This document shows, in pieces, positions 54,450 to 63,588 of a DNA stretch of 64,000 nucleotides; the stretch's first letter is position 1; every line of letters begins with the position of its first letter. The translations under genes were made by a program, and so were the position numbers. Under the pieces are notes generated by a model. The model was given only the letters and a program-made list of their open reading frames with translations, did not search any database and had not been told where the DNA came from. The stretch comes from Ignisphaera sp. (lineage in GTDB: Archaea; Thermoproteota; Thermoprotei_A; Sulfolobales; Ignisphaeraceae): positions 1 to 64,000 of the forward strand of contig JAWBKZ010000004.1 of NCBI GenBank assembly GCA_038831005.1, read 5' to 3'.

Positions 54450-55085
54450 ATGGTTAACGTCAAAAGGTACTTTATTGAACAAGGGCTTAAGAAAGTTGGT
54501 GTAGATGAATATCTCGCTAGCAAGTTTTGGCGTGCAGGATACGCTGGTGTTGATCTTATTAGAACCCCTTTAGGCACACGTGTGATAATATATGCTGCGC
54601 GACCTGGACTAATAATAGGTAGACGTGGACAGAATCTAAGAGTTATTCAAGCAATTCTTGAACAGATATTCCATATAGAGAGTCCCCAGATAACAGTTGT
54701 TGAAGTAAGTGATCCTGATCTGAATGCACGTGTAGTTGCATTTAATATCGCGTTAGCTTTGGAGAGAGGAATACACTTCCGAAGAGCGGCTTTTGTTGCT
54801 GTTAGGAGGATTATGGGAGCTGGTGCACTTGGTTGTGAAATAGTTATTAGTGGTAAACTTGTAGCCGAAAGAGCAAGATACGAAAAGATCAAAGCTGGTA
54901 AAGTCTATAAGTCTGGCGAACAAAGCCTATTCCTTGTTGATAGGGCTATAGCACATGTTCTTCTAAAACCCGGAATATTCGGTGTTGAGGTTCTAATAAC
55001 AAGGCCTGGTACGACAATTGATTATGTAGAGATTGTTTCACCAGAACAAGCAAGCAAAATTGTTAACAATGGTGGAAGAGGATGA
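54450..55085 (+). CDS. rps3: 30S ribosomal protein uS3
   Basis: The 211-residue S3 shows the KH domain: GLIIGRRGQNLRVIQAILEQ with the GxxG loop. The C-terminal domain has GIHFRRAAFVAVRRIMGAG, GCEIVISGKLVAERARYEK and KPGIFGVEVLITRPG. It binds mRNA at the entry channel. The stop overlaps the next start by four bases (ATGA). Confidence 0.95.
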   Translation: MVNVKRYFIEQGLKKVGVDEYLASKFWRAGYAGVDLIRTPLGTRVIIYAARPGLIIGRRGQNLRVIQAILEQIFHIESPQITVVEVSDPDLNARVVAFNIALALERGIHFRRAAFVAVRRIMGAGALGCEIVISGKLVAERARYEKIKAGKVYKSGEQSLFLVDRAIAHVLLKPGIFGVEVLITRPGTTIDYVEIVSPEQASKIVNNGGRG

Positions 55086-55315
55086 GCGATAAACCTTTGA
55101 AAGCTAAAGAGATACGTTCAATGAATGCCGAGGAGAAAATAAACTTATTAAATGAATTAAGAAAGGAATTGATAAGGTTATACTCACAAGCTCGTGCAGG
55201 AATATTAACGAATACTGCTAGAATTAAAATCGTTAGAAAGAATATAGCTAGAATATTAACAGTACTGAATGAAGAGAAAAATCTAGGGAAAGCCGTTGAG
55301 GCACAACAAAAATAA
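55082..55315 (+). CDS. rpl29: 50S ribosomal protein uL29
   Basis: The 77-residue helical-hairpin protein has ALKAKEIRSMNAEEKINLL-like opening text (here KPLKAKEIRSMNAEEKINLL), then NELRKELIRLYSQARAG and RIKIVRKNIARILTVLNE, the standard L29 pattern. It overlaps rps3 by four bases, and the Rpp29 gene by 20 bases at its end. Confidence 0.92.
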   Translation: MSDKPLKAKEIRSMNAEEKINLLNELRKELIRLYSQARAGILTNTARIKIVRKNIARILTVLNEEKNLGKAVEAQQK

Positions 55316-55577
55316 CGTAGTTTATCACGAATTAATAGGATTAACTATTAAGGTGTTATCCCATTCAGATCCTATGCTTGTAGGTAGAAGAGGCTTGGTG
55401 GTAGATGAAACACTAAATACTATAGTCATTGTGGATATGAAATCTAGAAAATTAGTAAGGATACCAAAGCATTATGGAGTATTTCAGTTCCTCCTACCTA
55501 CTAATGAATGGGTAACAGTTGATGGTACGCTTTTATATGGTAGACCAGAGGATAGGCTTAAAAAGATAGGAAAATAA
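55296..55577 (+). CDS. rnp1: ribonuclease P protein component 1 (Rpp29)
   Basis: The 93-residue RNase P subunit, an SH3-like barrel, helps 5' maturation of tRNAs. HELIGLTIKVLSHSDPMLVG, then RRGLVVDETLNTIVIVDM and GVFQFLLPTNEWVTVDGTLL, are typical. It is normally located between L29 and S17 in archaeal ribosomal operons, as here. Uses TTG 55296 inside the end of rpl29. Confidence 0.92.
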   Translation: MRHNKNNVVYHELIGLTIKVLSHSDPMLVGRRGLVVDETLNTIVIVDMKSRKLVRIPKHYGVFQFLLPTNEWVTVDGTLLYGRPEDRLKKIGK

Positions 55578-55605
55578 GATGCTATAAGTCAAAGGTGCTG
55601 TAATC

Positions 55606-55974
55606 ATGAGCCACTCAGCAAAAGCTAGAAACATAGGTATTGTGTATCCAGGGTTAAAACTGCCTGAAAAGTCTTGTGATGACTTGAAATGTCCTTGGCA
55701 TGGCCATATAAAAGTTAGAGGGATGCTTATAGTTGGAAAGATCGTTAAAGCTAGAATGAAAAATACCGTAACTGTTGAGCGAGAATATACTGTATGGATT
55801 AGAAAATATAGACGTTATGAAAAAAGAAGAAGTAAAATACATGCTCATTGTCCGCCCTGCATTTCTGTAAAAGAGGGAGATATAGTTCTTATTGGGGAAA
55901 CACGTCCTTTAGCCAAAAGTACCGCATTTGTTGTTTTAGGTATTCTTAAACACTCATTTGGAATTGCTCAATAG
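55606..55974 (+). CDS. rps17: 30S ribosomal protein uS17
   Basis: The 122-residue protein has the OB-fold core GMLIVGKIVKARMKNTVTVE and VRRYEKRRSK-like text (here RKYRRYEKRRSKIHAHCPPC). VKEGDIVLIGETRPLAKST is diagnostic of S17. The extra N-terminal CDDLKCPWHG belongs to the archaeal/eukaryal form. ATG 55606 follows AAGGTG. Confidence 0.95.
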   Translation: MSHSAKARNIGIVYPGLKLPEKSCDDLKCPWHGHIKVRGMLIVGKIVKARMKNTVTVEREYTVWIRKYRRYEKRRSKIHAHCPPCISVKEGDIVLIGETRPLAKSTAFVVLGILKHSFGIAQ

Positions 55975-55983
55975 GTGTGGTTT

Positions 55984-56409
55984 ATGGCTGTAAAAAGAGC
56001 TAAACTAGGTGCAGCAACACCCAGACGGAGGAGAGTTGCAGGTATAACCATAGGCACTAGACTTAATGTTGCCGATAATAGTGGAGCTAAAGAGGTCATG
56101 GTCATAGGCATTATAGATGTTAAAACAAGATTAAGAAGAGTGCCCTTTGCAACAGTAGGTGACATGGTTACAGTAACTGTTAAAAAAGGAAAACCCGATA
56201 TGGTTGGACAGATATTCAGAGGTATAATTGTCAGACAGAAGAAGCCGTTTAGAAGACCTGATGGTACATGGCTCACATTTGAAGATAATGCATGTGTTAT
56301 AGTGACACCTGATGGACAACCCAAAGGTAAGGAAGTAAGAGGTCCTGTAGCAAAAGAAGCTGTGGAACGCTGGACGCAAATAGCGAACTTAGTGTCCATG
56401 GTTATTTGA
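55984..56409 (+). CDS. rpl14: 50S ribosomal protein uL14
   Basis: The 141-residue protein has [19 protein letters not shown] (the L14 signature), [20 protein letters not shown] and [18 protein letters not shown]. The frame opens at GTG 55975, but ATG 55984 follows GGTGTGG and matches archaeal L14 starts. It overlaps nothing upstream; rps17 ends just before. Confidence 0.95.
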   Translation: MAVKRAKLGAATPRRRRVAGITIGTRLNVADNSGAKEVMVIGIIDVKTRLRRVPFATVGDMVTVTVKKGKPDMVGQIFRGIIVRQKKPFRRPDGTWLTFEDNACVIVTPDGQPKGKEVRGPVAKEAVERWTQIANLVSMVI

Positions 56410-56423
56410 ATAAGGTGATTTTA

Positions 56424-56846
56424 ATGGTTTTTTCCTCAAGTAAACAACCTAGAAAACAAAGAAAAGCACTATATAGCTCATCATTACATCTGAGATGGCA
56501 TCTGTTAAATGCGCCACTATCACCCGAACTTCGGAAAGAATTGGGAATAAAGCGTCTAATTGTGCGCAAAGGTGACACTGTAAGAATCATGCGTGGCGAT
56601 TGGAAAGGACATGAAGGCAAAGTCGTTAAGGTAGACTTAAAGAGAGCTAAGGTACATGTTGAAGGAGTGACAATAAAGAAATCAGATGGCACTGATGTTT
56701 TCTATCCGATAAGTTCATCAAAAGTTATGATAGTAAAACTTGGTGAAGTAGATGATGTTCGCAGAAGAATCGTTGAGAGAAGATATGAGACACGGAATAA
56801 ACTTATTGAACTAGGTAAGGCAAAGCCTCTATCTGAGAGTAAGTAA
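56424..56846 (+). CDS. rpl24: 50S ribosomal protein uL24
   Basis: The 140-residue protein has [39 protein letters not shown] and the KOW motif [23 protein letters not shown] 56424 is chosen ([11 protein letters not shown]) after GGTGAT, instead of the TTG at 56406. Starts shortly after rpl14. Confidence 0.95.
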   Translation: MVFSSSKQPRKQRKALYSSSLHLRWHLLNAPLSPELRKELGIKRLIVRKGDTVRIMRGDWKGHEGKVVKVDLKRAKVHVEGVTIKKSDGTDVFYPISSSKVMIVKLGEVDDVRRRIVERRYETRNKLIELGKAKPLSESK

Positions 56847-56871
56847 AGTAGTAGGTGTAGGTGAAAAATAT

Positions 56872-57621
56872 ATGGCAAAGAAAGGAATGTCACAACACCT
56901 CAAAAGTCTAACCGCACCCACGTTTTGGCCTATCCTAAGAAAGGAATATGTATGGGTTATCAAGCCAAATCCTGGTCCTCATCCGCTAAATAGATGCATA
57001 CCGTTATTGATACTAATTAGAGATGTTCTTAAAATAGCTGAAAACGCTAGAGAAGCCAAGCGAGTAATATTTGATGGGAATGTTTATGTAGATGGTATTG
57101 TAAGAAGAGATTATAAGTTTCCTGTAGGTCTTATGGATATTGTTAAAATTTCTAAAGCCGATAAAAGTATAAGAATTGTACCATATCCAGTAAAATACTT
57201 ATGGTATGTGAATATACCAGAAGAAGAGGCAAGATTAAAACTTGTACGTATAGAAAATAAAACTCTTGTTAAGGACGGTAACATACAGCTCAATCTACAC
57301 GATGGCAGAAACATCGTCATTAAGCGATTCCAAAGCGAACCAATTAATTATAAAACATATGATACGTTACTTATAGAAATACCTTCACAAACAATAATCA
57401 AGCACATACCTTTAGAAGTTAATAAACTCGCCATAGTTATAGATGGAAGAAATGTTGGACGAATTGGTAAGATAATAAACATAAATGAAAGGACCGGAAT
57501 GAAACGAAAACATGCCCTAATAACTCTTGAAGATTTATCAGGACATAGATTTCAAACAATTCTAGATTACGTAATGGTTATAGGTGAAGAGAAGCCCTTA
57601 ATAAAGCTTTATGAAGGGTGA
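56872..57621 (+). CDS. rps4e: 30S ribosomal protein eS4
   Basis: The 249-residue protein has the N-terminal LKSLTAPTFWPILRKEYVWV and an S4-type RNA-binding segment (REAKRVIFDGNVYVDGIVRR). The central beta domain and a C-terminal KOW segment (GRNVGRIGKIININERTGMK) follow. Found only in archaea and eukaryotes. Full length. Translation of rpl5 follows right at its stop. Confidence 0.95.
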   Translation: MAKKGMSQHLKSLTAPTFWPILRKEYVWVIKPNPGPHPLNRCIPLLILIRDVLKIAENAREAKRVIFDGNVYVDGIVRRDYKFPVGLMDIVKISKADKSIRIVPYPVKYLWYVNIPEEEARLKLVRIENKTLVKDGNIQLNLHDGRNIVIKRFQSEPINYKTYDTLLIEIPSQTIIKHIPLEVNKLAIVIDGRNVGRIGKIININERTGMKRKHALITLEDLSGHRFQTILDYVMVIGEEKPLIKLYEG

Positions 57622-57626
57622 AATCC

Positions 57627-58256
57627 ATGTCTACAGAAGTCGGTATAGGCAGTAGTTCCATATATCCTAGGATATTACCACAATCATTCAAAAGTACAAT
57701 TCTGTCAGACGAAATGGTTGAAAGCATGCTCAAGAAATGGCAAAGGAATCCTATGCTGATTCCTTTCATATCTAAAGTCACTATAAATATATCGGTAGGA
57801 GCGGCTCAAGAGAGATTAGATAAAGCTACTATACTATTAGAACGGTTAACCAATAGAAAACCAAGCATAAGGAGAGCAAAGAAAACAATAAAGAGTTTTG
57901 GTATAAGTAAGAAACAGCCTATAGCTGCAGTAGTAACTCTACGAGGGACTGAGGCCTATAGATTCTTACGTGATGCACTTATAGCAATAAATAATACTCT
58001 TAGCGAGAAAAGTTTTGATCCTTATGGAAATGTTGCATTTGGAATAAAAGAACATTTATTGTTTCCTGGTTCAAGATATGATCCAAACATAGGTATATTT
58101 GGTATGGATGTAGCAGTCACAATTGAACGAAAAGGTTACAGAGTTGCCCGAAGAAGGTTGAAAAGAGGAATTATGCCTAGAAGGCATAGGGTAACAAAAG
58201 AAGAAGGAATGCTTCTTATGGAACTTTTATTTGGTGTAAAGATAACTAGAGCTTAG
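57627..58256 (+). CDS. rpl5: 50S ribosomal protein uL5
   Basis: The 209-residue protein has ISKVTINISVGAAQERLDKA, RKPSIRRAKKTIKSFGISKK and PIAAVVTLRGTEAYRFLRDA. GIKEHLLFPGSRYDPNIGIFGMDV follows in the core. It contacts 5S rRNA. ATG 57627 after GGGTGA is preferred to the GTG at 57618 that overlaps the eS4 stop. The N-terminus is longer than in most bacteria, as usual in Crenarchaeota. Confidence 0.95.
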   Translation: MSTEVGIGSSSIYPRILPQSFKSTILSDEMVESMLKKWQRNPMLIPFISKVTINISVGAAQERLDKATILLERLTNRKPSIRRAKKTIKSFGISKKQPIAAVVTLRGTEAYRFLRDALIAINNTLSEKSFDPYGNVAFGIKEHLLFPGSRYDPNIGIFGMDVAVTIERKGYRVARRRLKRGIMPRRHRVTKEEGMLLMELLFGVKITRA

Positions 58257-58265
58257 GTGATGCTC

Positions 58266-58430
58266 ATGAGTAAGTTTAGACCTAAAGCTGAAAGAAGACA
58301 TGGTAGAGGTACTCAAGTATGTAAGCGTTGTGGTAATAGTGATGCAGTTATACAAAAGTACAACATGTATCTATGTCGGCAATGCTTTAGAGAAGTAGCT
58401 CTAGCTATAGGATTTAGGAAATATAACTAA
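58266..58430 (+). CDS. rps14: 30S ribosomal protein uS14 (zinc form)
   Basis: The 54-residue protein has the zinc pairs [19 protein letters not shown] and RQCF, ending with [13 protein letters not shown] 58266 follows AGGTGAT. It fills the gap between rpl5 and rps8 in the standard order, so the call is secure. Confidence 0.95.
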   Translation: MSKFRPKAERRHGRGTQVCKRCGNSDAVIQKYNMYLCRQCFREVALAIGFRKYN

Positions 58431-58447
58431 TGTTTAGGCGAGACAAC

Positions 58448-58849
58448 ATGGTTGTACTTGATACTCTTGCAAATGCCCTTACAACACTAGTAAATGCTGA
58501 AATGAGAAGAAAAAGTGAGGCTATCATATGGCCCACATCAAAACTCATAATACGTGTATTAAGGGTTATGCAGAAATACGGCTATATCGGTGAATTCGAA
58601 TACGTCGATGATGGTAGATGGGGCAAAATAGTCGTCCAGCTACTAGGTAGAATAAATAAAGCTGGTGCAATTAAGCCTAGATGGTCTGTTAGATATAGAG
58701 AATTGATGGAGATGCCGCAATGGTTGCAGAAATATCTACCTTCAAGAGACATTGGTATACTTATAATCTCGACATCACAAGGGGTTATATCTCATAGAGA
58801 AGCAATAGAACAGAAAATAGGAGGAGTATTACTTGCATATGTATACTAA
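58448..58849 (+). CDS. rps8: 30S ribosomal protein uS8
   Basis: The 133-residue protein has [60 protein letters not shown] and the C-terminal [22 protein letters not shown] 58448 ([11 protein letters not shown]) matches family starts; the frame extends to an ATG at 58430 overlapping the uS14 stop. It binds 16S rRNA helix 21 in assembly. Confidence 0.94.
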   Translation: MVVLDTLANALTTLVNAEMRRKSEAIIWPTSKLIIRVLRVMQKYGYIGEFEYVDDGRWGKIVVQLLGRINKAGAIKPRWSVRYRELMEMPQWLQKYLPSRDIGILIISTSQGVISHREAIEQKIGGVLLAYVY

Positions 58850-58884
58850 ATAAGATATTGGAGTAGAATACTGAGGTGAATGAT

Positions 58885-59433
58885 ATGAATAAAGTTGTAC
58901 ATCTTTGTGAGAAAATAACTATCCCCGATAATGTAAAGATCGAGATAAATGATAAAAAAGTGAGGATATCCGGACCTAAAGGTTCTATTGAGCGTGACTT
59001 CAGATATGCACACGGTATTATTATGAGAATTGAAGAAAATAAGATTGTTCTTGAGACCTTTTTTGCCAATAGTAGGAGAAAAGCTCTTCTATACTCTATA
59101 GCATCTCATATAGAGAACATGATCGTAGGTGTTACGAAGGGTTGGCGCTATAAATTAAAGATCGTTACATCTCACTTTCCAGCTACAGTTAAAGTCTCTA
59201 GTAATGAAGTTATAGTTGAAAACTTTCTCGGTGAGAGAAGCCCTAGAAAAGCCAAAATACTAGAAGGTGTTAAAGTCAAAGTTGATGGTAAAGATATTGT
59301 AGTTGAAGGATTAGATATCGAGAAGGTTTCACAAACAGCTGCAAACATAGAACTTGCCACACGTATTAAGGATAAGGATAGAAGAATTTTTGTCGACGGT
59401 ATCTACATATATGAAAAAGGTGTTGCAGAATGA
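58885..59433 (+). CDS. rpl6: 50S ribosomal protein uL6
   Basis: The 182-residue protein has the two related L6 halves: KITIPDNVKIEINDKKVRIS with GPKGSIERDF, and KLKIVTSHFPATVKVSSNEV with NFLGERSPRKAKI. ATG 58885 (MNKVVHLCEK) follows GAGGTGA. The stop overlaps rpl32e by four bases (ATGA). Confidence 0.95.
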   Translation: MNKVVHLCEKITIPDNVKIEINDKKVRISGPKGSIERDFRYAHGIIMRIEENKIVLETFFANSRRKALLYSIASHIENMIVGVTKGWRYKLKIVTSHFPATVKVSSNEVIVENFLGERSPRKAKILEGVKVKVDGKDIVVEGLDIEKVSQTAANIELATRIKDKDRRIFVDGIYIYEKGVAE

Positions 59434-59870
59434 GTGCTGAAACAAGTCTGAAAGATATTCTCGATAAAAGAAAAAATATATTGAAGCAGTTGAGAGCTAG
59501 AAGAAAGAGTATTAAAAAAGCTGTAAGCATTAGAGTTGATAGACCTAAATTTCTACGAAACATATGGTGGAAGTTTAAGAAATTTGAGAATAACTTAAAG
59601 TGGAGGAAACCACGTGGCAAAGATAACCCAATGAGACTTTCATTAAAGGGGTACCCACCAGTAGTTAAATCTGGATATGGTACGCCACTAAGTTTTAGAT
59701 ACCTTCATCCATCAGGACTGGAACCTGTAGTAATAAGTAATTCTAAAGTCCTTCTTAATCTAGATCCAAAAAAGCATATAGTGTACATAGCATCATCTGT
59801 AAGCTTAAAAAAGAGACTGGAAATTATCTCGGTAGCTAAATCTAGAGGGTTTAAAATAGCAAATGCCTAG
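59430..59870 (+). CDS. rpl32e: 50S ribosomal protein eL32
   Basis: The 146-residue protein has RPKFLRNIWWKFKKFENNLK and WRKPRGKDNPMRLSLKGYPP, then VKSGYGTPLSFRYLHPSGLE, all classic L32e text. Its N-terminus is a basic helix of about 40 residues. It overlaps rpl6 by four bases and is followed by rpl19e. Confidence 0.95.
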   Translation: MSAETSLKDILDKRKNILKQLRARRKSIKKAVSIRVDRPKFLRNIWWKFKKFENNLKWRKPRGKDNPMRLSLKGYPPVVKSGYGTPLSFRYLHPSGLEPVVISNSKVLLNLDPKKHIVYIASSVSLKKRLEIISVAKSRGFKIANA

Positions 59871-59879
59871 GTGAGTATC

Positions 59880-60338
59880 ATGGATCTGAGCTATCAACGA
59901 AGATTAGCCGCAGAAATTCTAGGTGTTGGCGAGTCTCGAATAGCCTTCAACATGGAGCAAATAGATAAAATAGTGAACGCTACAACAAAGGATGATATAA
60001 GAAGCCTTATTAAGGACGGTATTATATATGCTGAACTCTCTAGGAGGAATAGCAGGGGTAGATGGAAAATCTTTCATGAGGCTAGAAAAGAAGGAAGACA
60101 TAGAGGAGCAGGTAGAAGAAAAGGAAAGGCTGGGGCTAGAACCGATCATAAGTATAAATGGGTTTACAGAATCAGGAAGATAAGAGCTTTCCTAAAATGG
60201 TTAAGAGACAATAATATTATAGACAGTAGAACTTATAGAATACTTTATAGAAAGGCCAAAGGTGGTACATTCGATAGCTTATCTTCTCTTAAGAGGTATA
60301 TGAAAGATCATGGTCTCCTTCCACAGAACTTTAAGTAA
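59880..60338 (+). CDS. rpl19e: 50S ribosomal protein eL19
   Basis: The 152-residue protein has SYQRRLAAEILGVGESRIAF, then the basic GRHRGAGRRKGKAGART (here EGRHRGAGRRKGKAGARTDH) and the helical C-terminus LKWLRDNNIIDSRTYRILYR. ATG 59880 (MDLSYQRRLA) after AGGTGAG is preferred to GTG 59871. It makes the inter-subunit contact. Confidence 0.95.
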   Translation: MDLSYQRRLAAEILGVGESRIAFNMEQIDKIVNATTKDDIRSLIKDGIIYAELSRRNSRGRWKIFHEARKEGRHRGAGRRKGKAGARTDHKYKWVYRIRKIRAFLKWLRDNNIIDSRTYRILYRKAKGGTFDSLSSLKRYMKDHGLLPQNFK

Positions 60339-60357
60339 TAATTTAGGTGTATAGACT

Positions 60358-61014
60358 ATGGCTATAGGAGCTAATTACAAAGTTCCAAAGAGGAGGAGAA
60401 GAGAAGGTAAAACTGATTATTATAGACGCTACGAAATAATTAAAAGTAGAAAGATTAGAGCAGTTGTAAGGAAAACGAATAAATACATAATTGTACAGTT
60501 TGTTTATCCTACACCTATAGGTGATTACACTATCGCTTCAGCTCATAGCTATGAACTTGTTGAATTGTTTGGATGGAAAGCTGGAACAAAGAATACGCCA
60601 GCCGCATATCTAACAGGACTTTTAGCGGGACTTAGAGCCAAAAAACTTGGTATAGATTATGCTATACCTGACATAGGTCTTCATAGACCTGTAAAAGGCT
60701 CTAAAATATTTGCTGCAATAAAAGGTATAGAAGATGCGGACATTATGATAGATTGCTCGGAAGAGGTACTTCCATCAGAGGATAGAATTACTGGTAAAGT
60801 TATAGCGGACTATGCTAAGATGCTTAGTGAATCATCGCCAGAAAAGTTTCAGAGACAGTTCAGTGCTATCTTGAGAAATGGTTTGGATCCAAGAGAGTTG
60901 CCAATACATTTTGAAGCTCTTCGTAACAAAATTATGTCCATTTATGACCATATACAAGAATCAAGTATAGCAAAAGATTTGATTAAACAACTTACAATAG
61001 GTGTTGGATTATGA
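60358..61014 (+). CDS. rpl18: 50S ribosomal protein uL18
   Basis: The 218-residue protein has [40 protein letters not shown] and [20 protein letters not shown]. It is the archaeal/eukaryal length, much longer than the bacterial form. It binds 5S rRNA. Its stop overlaps rps5 by four bases (ATGA). Confidence 0.95.
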   Translation: MAIGANYKVPKRRRREGKTDYYRRYEIIKSRKIRAVVRKTNKYIIVQFVYPTPIGDYTIASAHSYELVELFGWKAGTKNTPAAYLTGLLAGLRAKKLGIDYAIPDIGLHRPVKGSKIFAAIKGIEDADIMIDCSEEVLPSEDRITGKVIADYAKMLSESSPEKFQRQFSAILRNGLDPRELPIHFEALRNKIMSIYDHIQESSIAKDLIKQLTIGVGL

Positions 61015-61640
61015 GTCTTGAGTCATGGATGCCTCGAACCTATATAGGAAGACTTGTGAAAGAGGGTAAGATAACATCCATAGATCAAATATTCGCTATG
61101 AATGCAATAATTATGGAGCCTGAAATAATTGATATGTTACTTCCTAACTTGAAGCAAGAGATACTTGATGTTGTGCTTGTACAGAAGATGACAGATGCTG
61201 GAAGAATTTCTAGGTTCAGAGTTGTCGTAGCTGTTGGTAATGAAAATGGGTATCTAGGGCTTGGCATAGGCAAGGCACGACAACTTAGAGCAGCAATAGA
61301 GAAAGCTATCATAGATGCTAAACTCAATATAGTGCCTGTTAGAAGAGGTTGCGGAAGCTGGGAATGTAGATGCAGTATACCTCATTCAGTTCCCTATAAA
61401 GTTGCAGGAAAGGCTGGCAGTGTTGAGATAGAATTCATACCAGCACCTTTAGGCACGGGTCTTGTTGCAGGTGAAATAGCTAAAAAACTTCTATCGTTAG
61501 CAGGTATAAAAGATGTATGGTGTTTTACTAGTGGTGAAACAAGAACTACATTAAACTTTGCTAAAGCAACCTATATAGCTCTCAGAAATACGAATGGATT
61601 TGTTACACCTCTCGACTGGGGTAAGAAGGTATGGGAGTAA
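61011..61640 (+). CDS. rps5: 30S ribosomal protein uS5
   Basis: The 209-residue protein has the signature [20 protein letters not shown] and [20 protein letters not shown]. Then come [20 protein letters not shown] and [20 protein letters not shown], ending in the archaeal extension. It overlaps rpl18 by four bases and rpl30 by ten. Confidence 0.95.
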   Translation: MSLESWMPRTYIGRLVKEGKITSIDQIFAMNAIIMEPEIIDMLLPNLKQEILDVVLVQKMTDAGRISRFRVVVAVGNENGYLGLGIGKARQLRAAIEKAIIDAKLNIVPVRRGCGSWECRCSIPHSVPYKVAGKAGSVEIEFIPAPLGTGLVAGEIAKKLLSLAGIKDVWCFTSGETRTTLNFAKATYIALRNTNGFVTPLDWGKKVWE

Positions 61641-62128
61641 ATGTAGAGCCCTACAAGGTATATGCAATTATAAGAATTCGTGGTACAGTTGGAATACCCT
61701 ATGATGTAGAATACACGCTAATGCTACTACGACTGATAAGGAAGTATAGCTGTGTCATATATCCGAAGACACCATCTATAGAAGGTATGCTTAATGTGGT
61801 TAAGGACTGGATAACATGGGGAGAAATAGATGAAAAAATCTTGATAGAACTTCTTAGGAAACGAGGTAGAGTTATAGGAAATAAGCCTTTGACAGATGAA
61901 TACGTAAAACAAAATATAGGTTTAGAATCAATAGATACCTTAGCAAAAGCTATAATTGGGGGACAAATATTGTATCACCAACTTGAAGATAAAGGTATTA
62001 AACCAGTATTCAGGTTGCATCCCCCCAAGAAAGGTTTTAAAAGAAGTATAAGGAGACCCTACAAAGATGGCGGTGAGTTAGGGTATAGGGGAAAAGAAAT
62101 AAACGAACTTCTTCTGAGGATGATATAA
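61631..62128 (+). CDS. rpl30: 50S ribosomal protein uL30
   Basis: This 165-residue archaeal L30 begins with [20 protein letters not shown] and has [20 protein letters not shown]. The extended C-terminus contains [20 protein letters not shown]. It is about 100 residues longer than bacterial L30. It overlaps the end of rps5, and its stop directly adjoins the rpl15 start. Confidence 0.95.
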   Translation: MGVNVEPYKVYAIIRIRGTVGIPYDVEYTLMLLRLIRKYSCVIYPKTPSIEGMLNVVKDWITWGEIDEKILIELLRKRGRVIGNKPLTDEYVKQNIGLESIDTLAKAIIGGQILYHQLEDKGIKPVFRLHPPKKGFKRSIRRPYKDGGELGYRGKEINELLLRMI

Positions 62129-62584
62129 ATGGTTGTTAGAAGTAAAAAAAAGAGTAGAAAGATGCATGGATACAGAAACCGTGGATGGGGTAGCATAGGA
62201 CAGCATAGAAAATCTGGATCTAGAGGTGGAAGAGGCGCTGTTGGTATGCATAAACATAAATGGTCATGGACTATTAAATACTTTAGAGATTGGTATGGTA
62301 AAGAGGGATTTACACCCAGAAGCCCTGAACATATTGTGGAAACAAACATAATAAATCTAAAACAGCTCGATGAACTTGCAACAAAACTTATTACAAGTAA
62401 TAAAGCCGTATACGAGAATGGGCAAATAATTGTTGATTTAAGTAGTATGGGTATTACAAAAATTGTTGGTACAGGCAAAATAAATCATCCAGTAAAGGTA
62501 ATAGTCTACAAATCTTCAGAAAATGCTAAGAAAAAAATAATAAAGGCTGGAGGAACAGTAGTACAACTTTATGGAGATTCCTAG
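62129..62584 (+). CDS. rpl15: 50S ribosomal protein uL15
   Basis: The 151-residue protein has KKSRKMHGYRNRGWGSIGQH and RKSGSRGGRGAVGMHKHKW, then FTPRSPEHIVETNIINLKQL. It is the last gene of the run; in most archaea secY follows, but here decayed DNA does. Confidence 0.95.
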   Translation: MVVRSKKKSRKMHGYRNRGWGSIGQHRKSGSRGGRGAVGMHKHKWSWTIKYFRDWYGKEGFTPRSPEHIVETNIINLKQLDELATKLITSNKAVYENGQIIVDLSSMGITKIVGTGKINHPVKVIVYKSSENAKKKIIKAGGTVVQLYGDS

Positions 62585-62872
62585 ATTTATTGATATACTG
62601 ATATATAATTAAATATATGTTAACCTAAGTCCATAATTCTTAACCAGTATAGAGTTCATTAAGTATGGTATTTATTATTATAAATATACCGGAATTAAGA
62701 ATTCGTATTGCATAAACTTGCAATTTTGCACGAACTAGAAGAACGTGTTAGATAAAGGTTTTTGGACTCAGATTTGATGCTAAATATGGTGTAGCTAGAT
62801 CTGGATAAACTAGATGTATAAGGGTAAGTTCAAGAGAATCTTTATCTAAGCACATATAATATCTATACACCT
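62585..62872. other. downstream of the ribosomal run, no gene
   Basis: AT-rich, no secY or adk, which usually follow rpl15. No coding frame. Transcription of the ribosomal run should end here. I see several T-rich tracts but no single clear terminator. Confidence 0.5.
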
Positions 62873-63584
62873 TCACAACGCACCCGGATGCATAATACCA
62901 TCTGAGTCGAGTACTTGTTTAAGTTTTTAATCAAGCTCCCTATATTTTGGTATTATGCCAATTTCACCAGTTCTTCTATGGTTGTGTATGAAAATATTAC
63001 AGAGAATTGCTAAGAGGAAATACTCGAAGGAAACTATATTGGCATAGGAGAATGAGTATAGAGATAGAGTAAGGAAGATGTTTAAAGAAATAAAGTCATA
63101 TAGTGATACAAACAAGCTAAAAAACTTAAGTTAAGCCTAACCAACGCTTCTCACAACCTCGGCGTCTATCTAGGGTTTGTCTCTTTAATTATTCTAGGAT
63201 CCGTTGGATGACCAGCTATCATTAATTCGAACATTGTGTAATGTCGGCTCTGTATTGGATAAACAATAGCCCCCTCTTGTATTTTGGATCAGCTTCGTCA
63301 GGATCTCCAAGCACAGGATCCGTTAGAATATAGTAGTGAAACTAGCTTATAATATCTCAGATATTCATATAATTGAGCTACAATCATTCCTGGAGTTATA
63401 TGTCAACTAAATTGATTGAGATCTCAACTTACATCCAAATTTAAGATATGTAGCATCATCTCTAGAATAGGCTACAAGAAGTGCTGAATCTCCGCAACCA
63501 ATTCTGGTCCCGAATCTTTGTTAAAATCTTTTTAACCATTTCAATTGCATCATAATCAATTAACTGTATATTTCGTATACTCAT
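62873..63584 (-). pseudogene. decayed FAD-linked oxidase (GlcD/lactate dehydrogenase type)
   Basis: The minus strand starts at ATG 63584 with AIEMVKKILTKI, then (frame change) GCGDSALLVAYSRDDATYLKF, resembling the start of the FAD-binding domain (sRDxTxxxxxxP). GAIVYPIQSRHYTMFELMIAG (about 63270-63200) lies further on. The C-terminal signature is HRRTGEIGIIPKYRELD, a stop, then KLKQVLDSDGIMHPGAL (about 62935-62876), which is the well-known end of the FAD-linked oxidase family. Only about 240 codons remain of 450 or more, so large deletions and several frameshifts occurred. It begins four bases after the CCG-protein stop. Confidence 0.7.
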
Positions 63585-63588
63585 ACTA

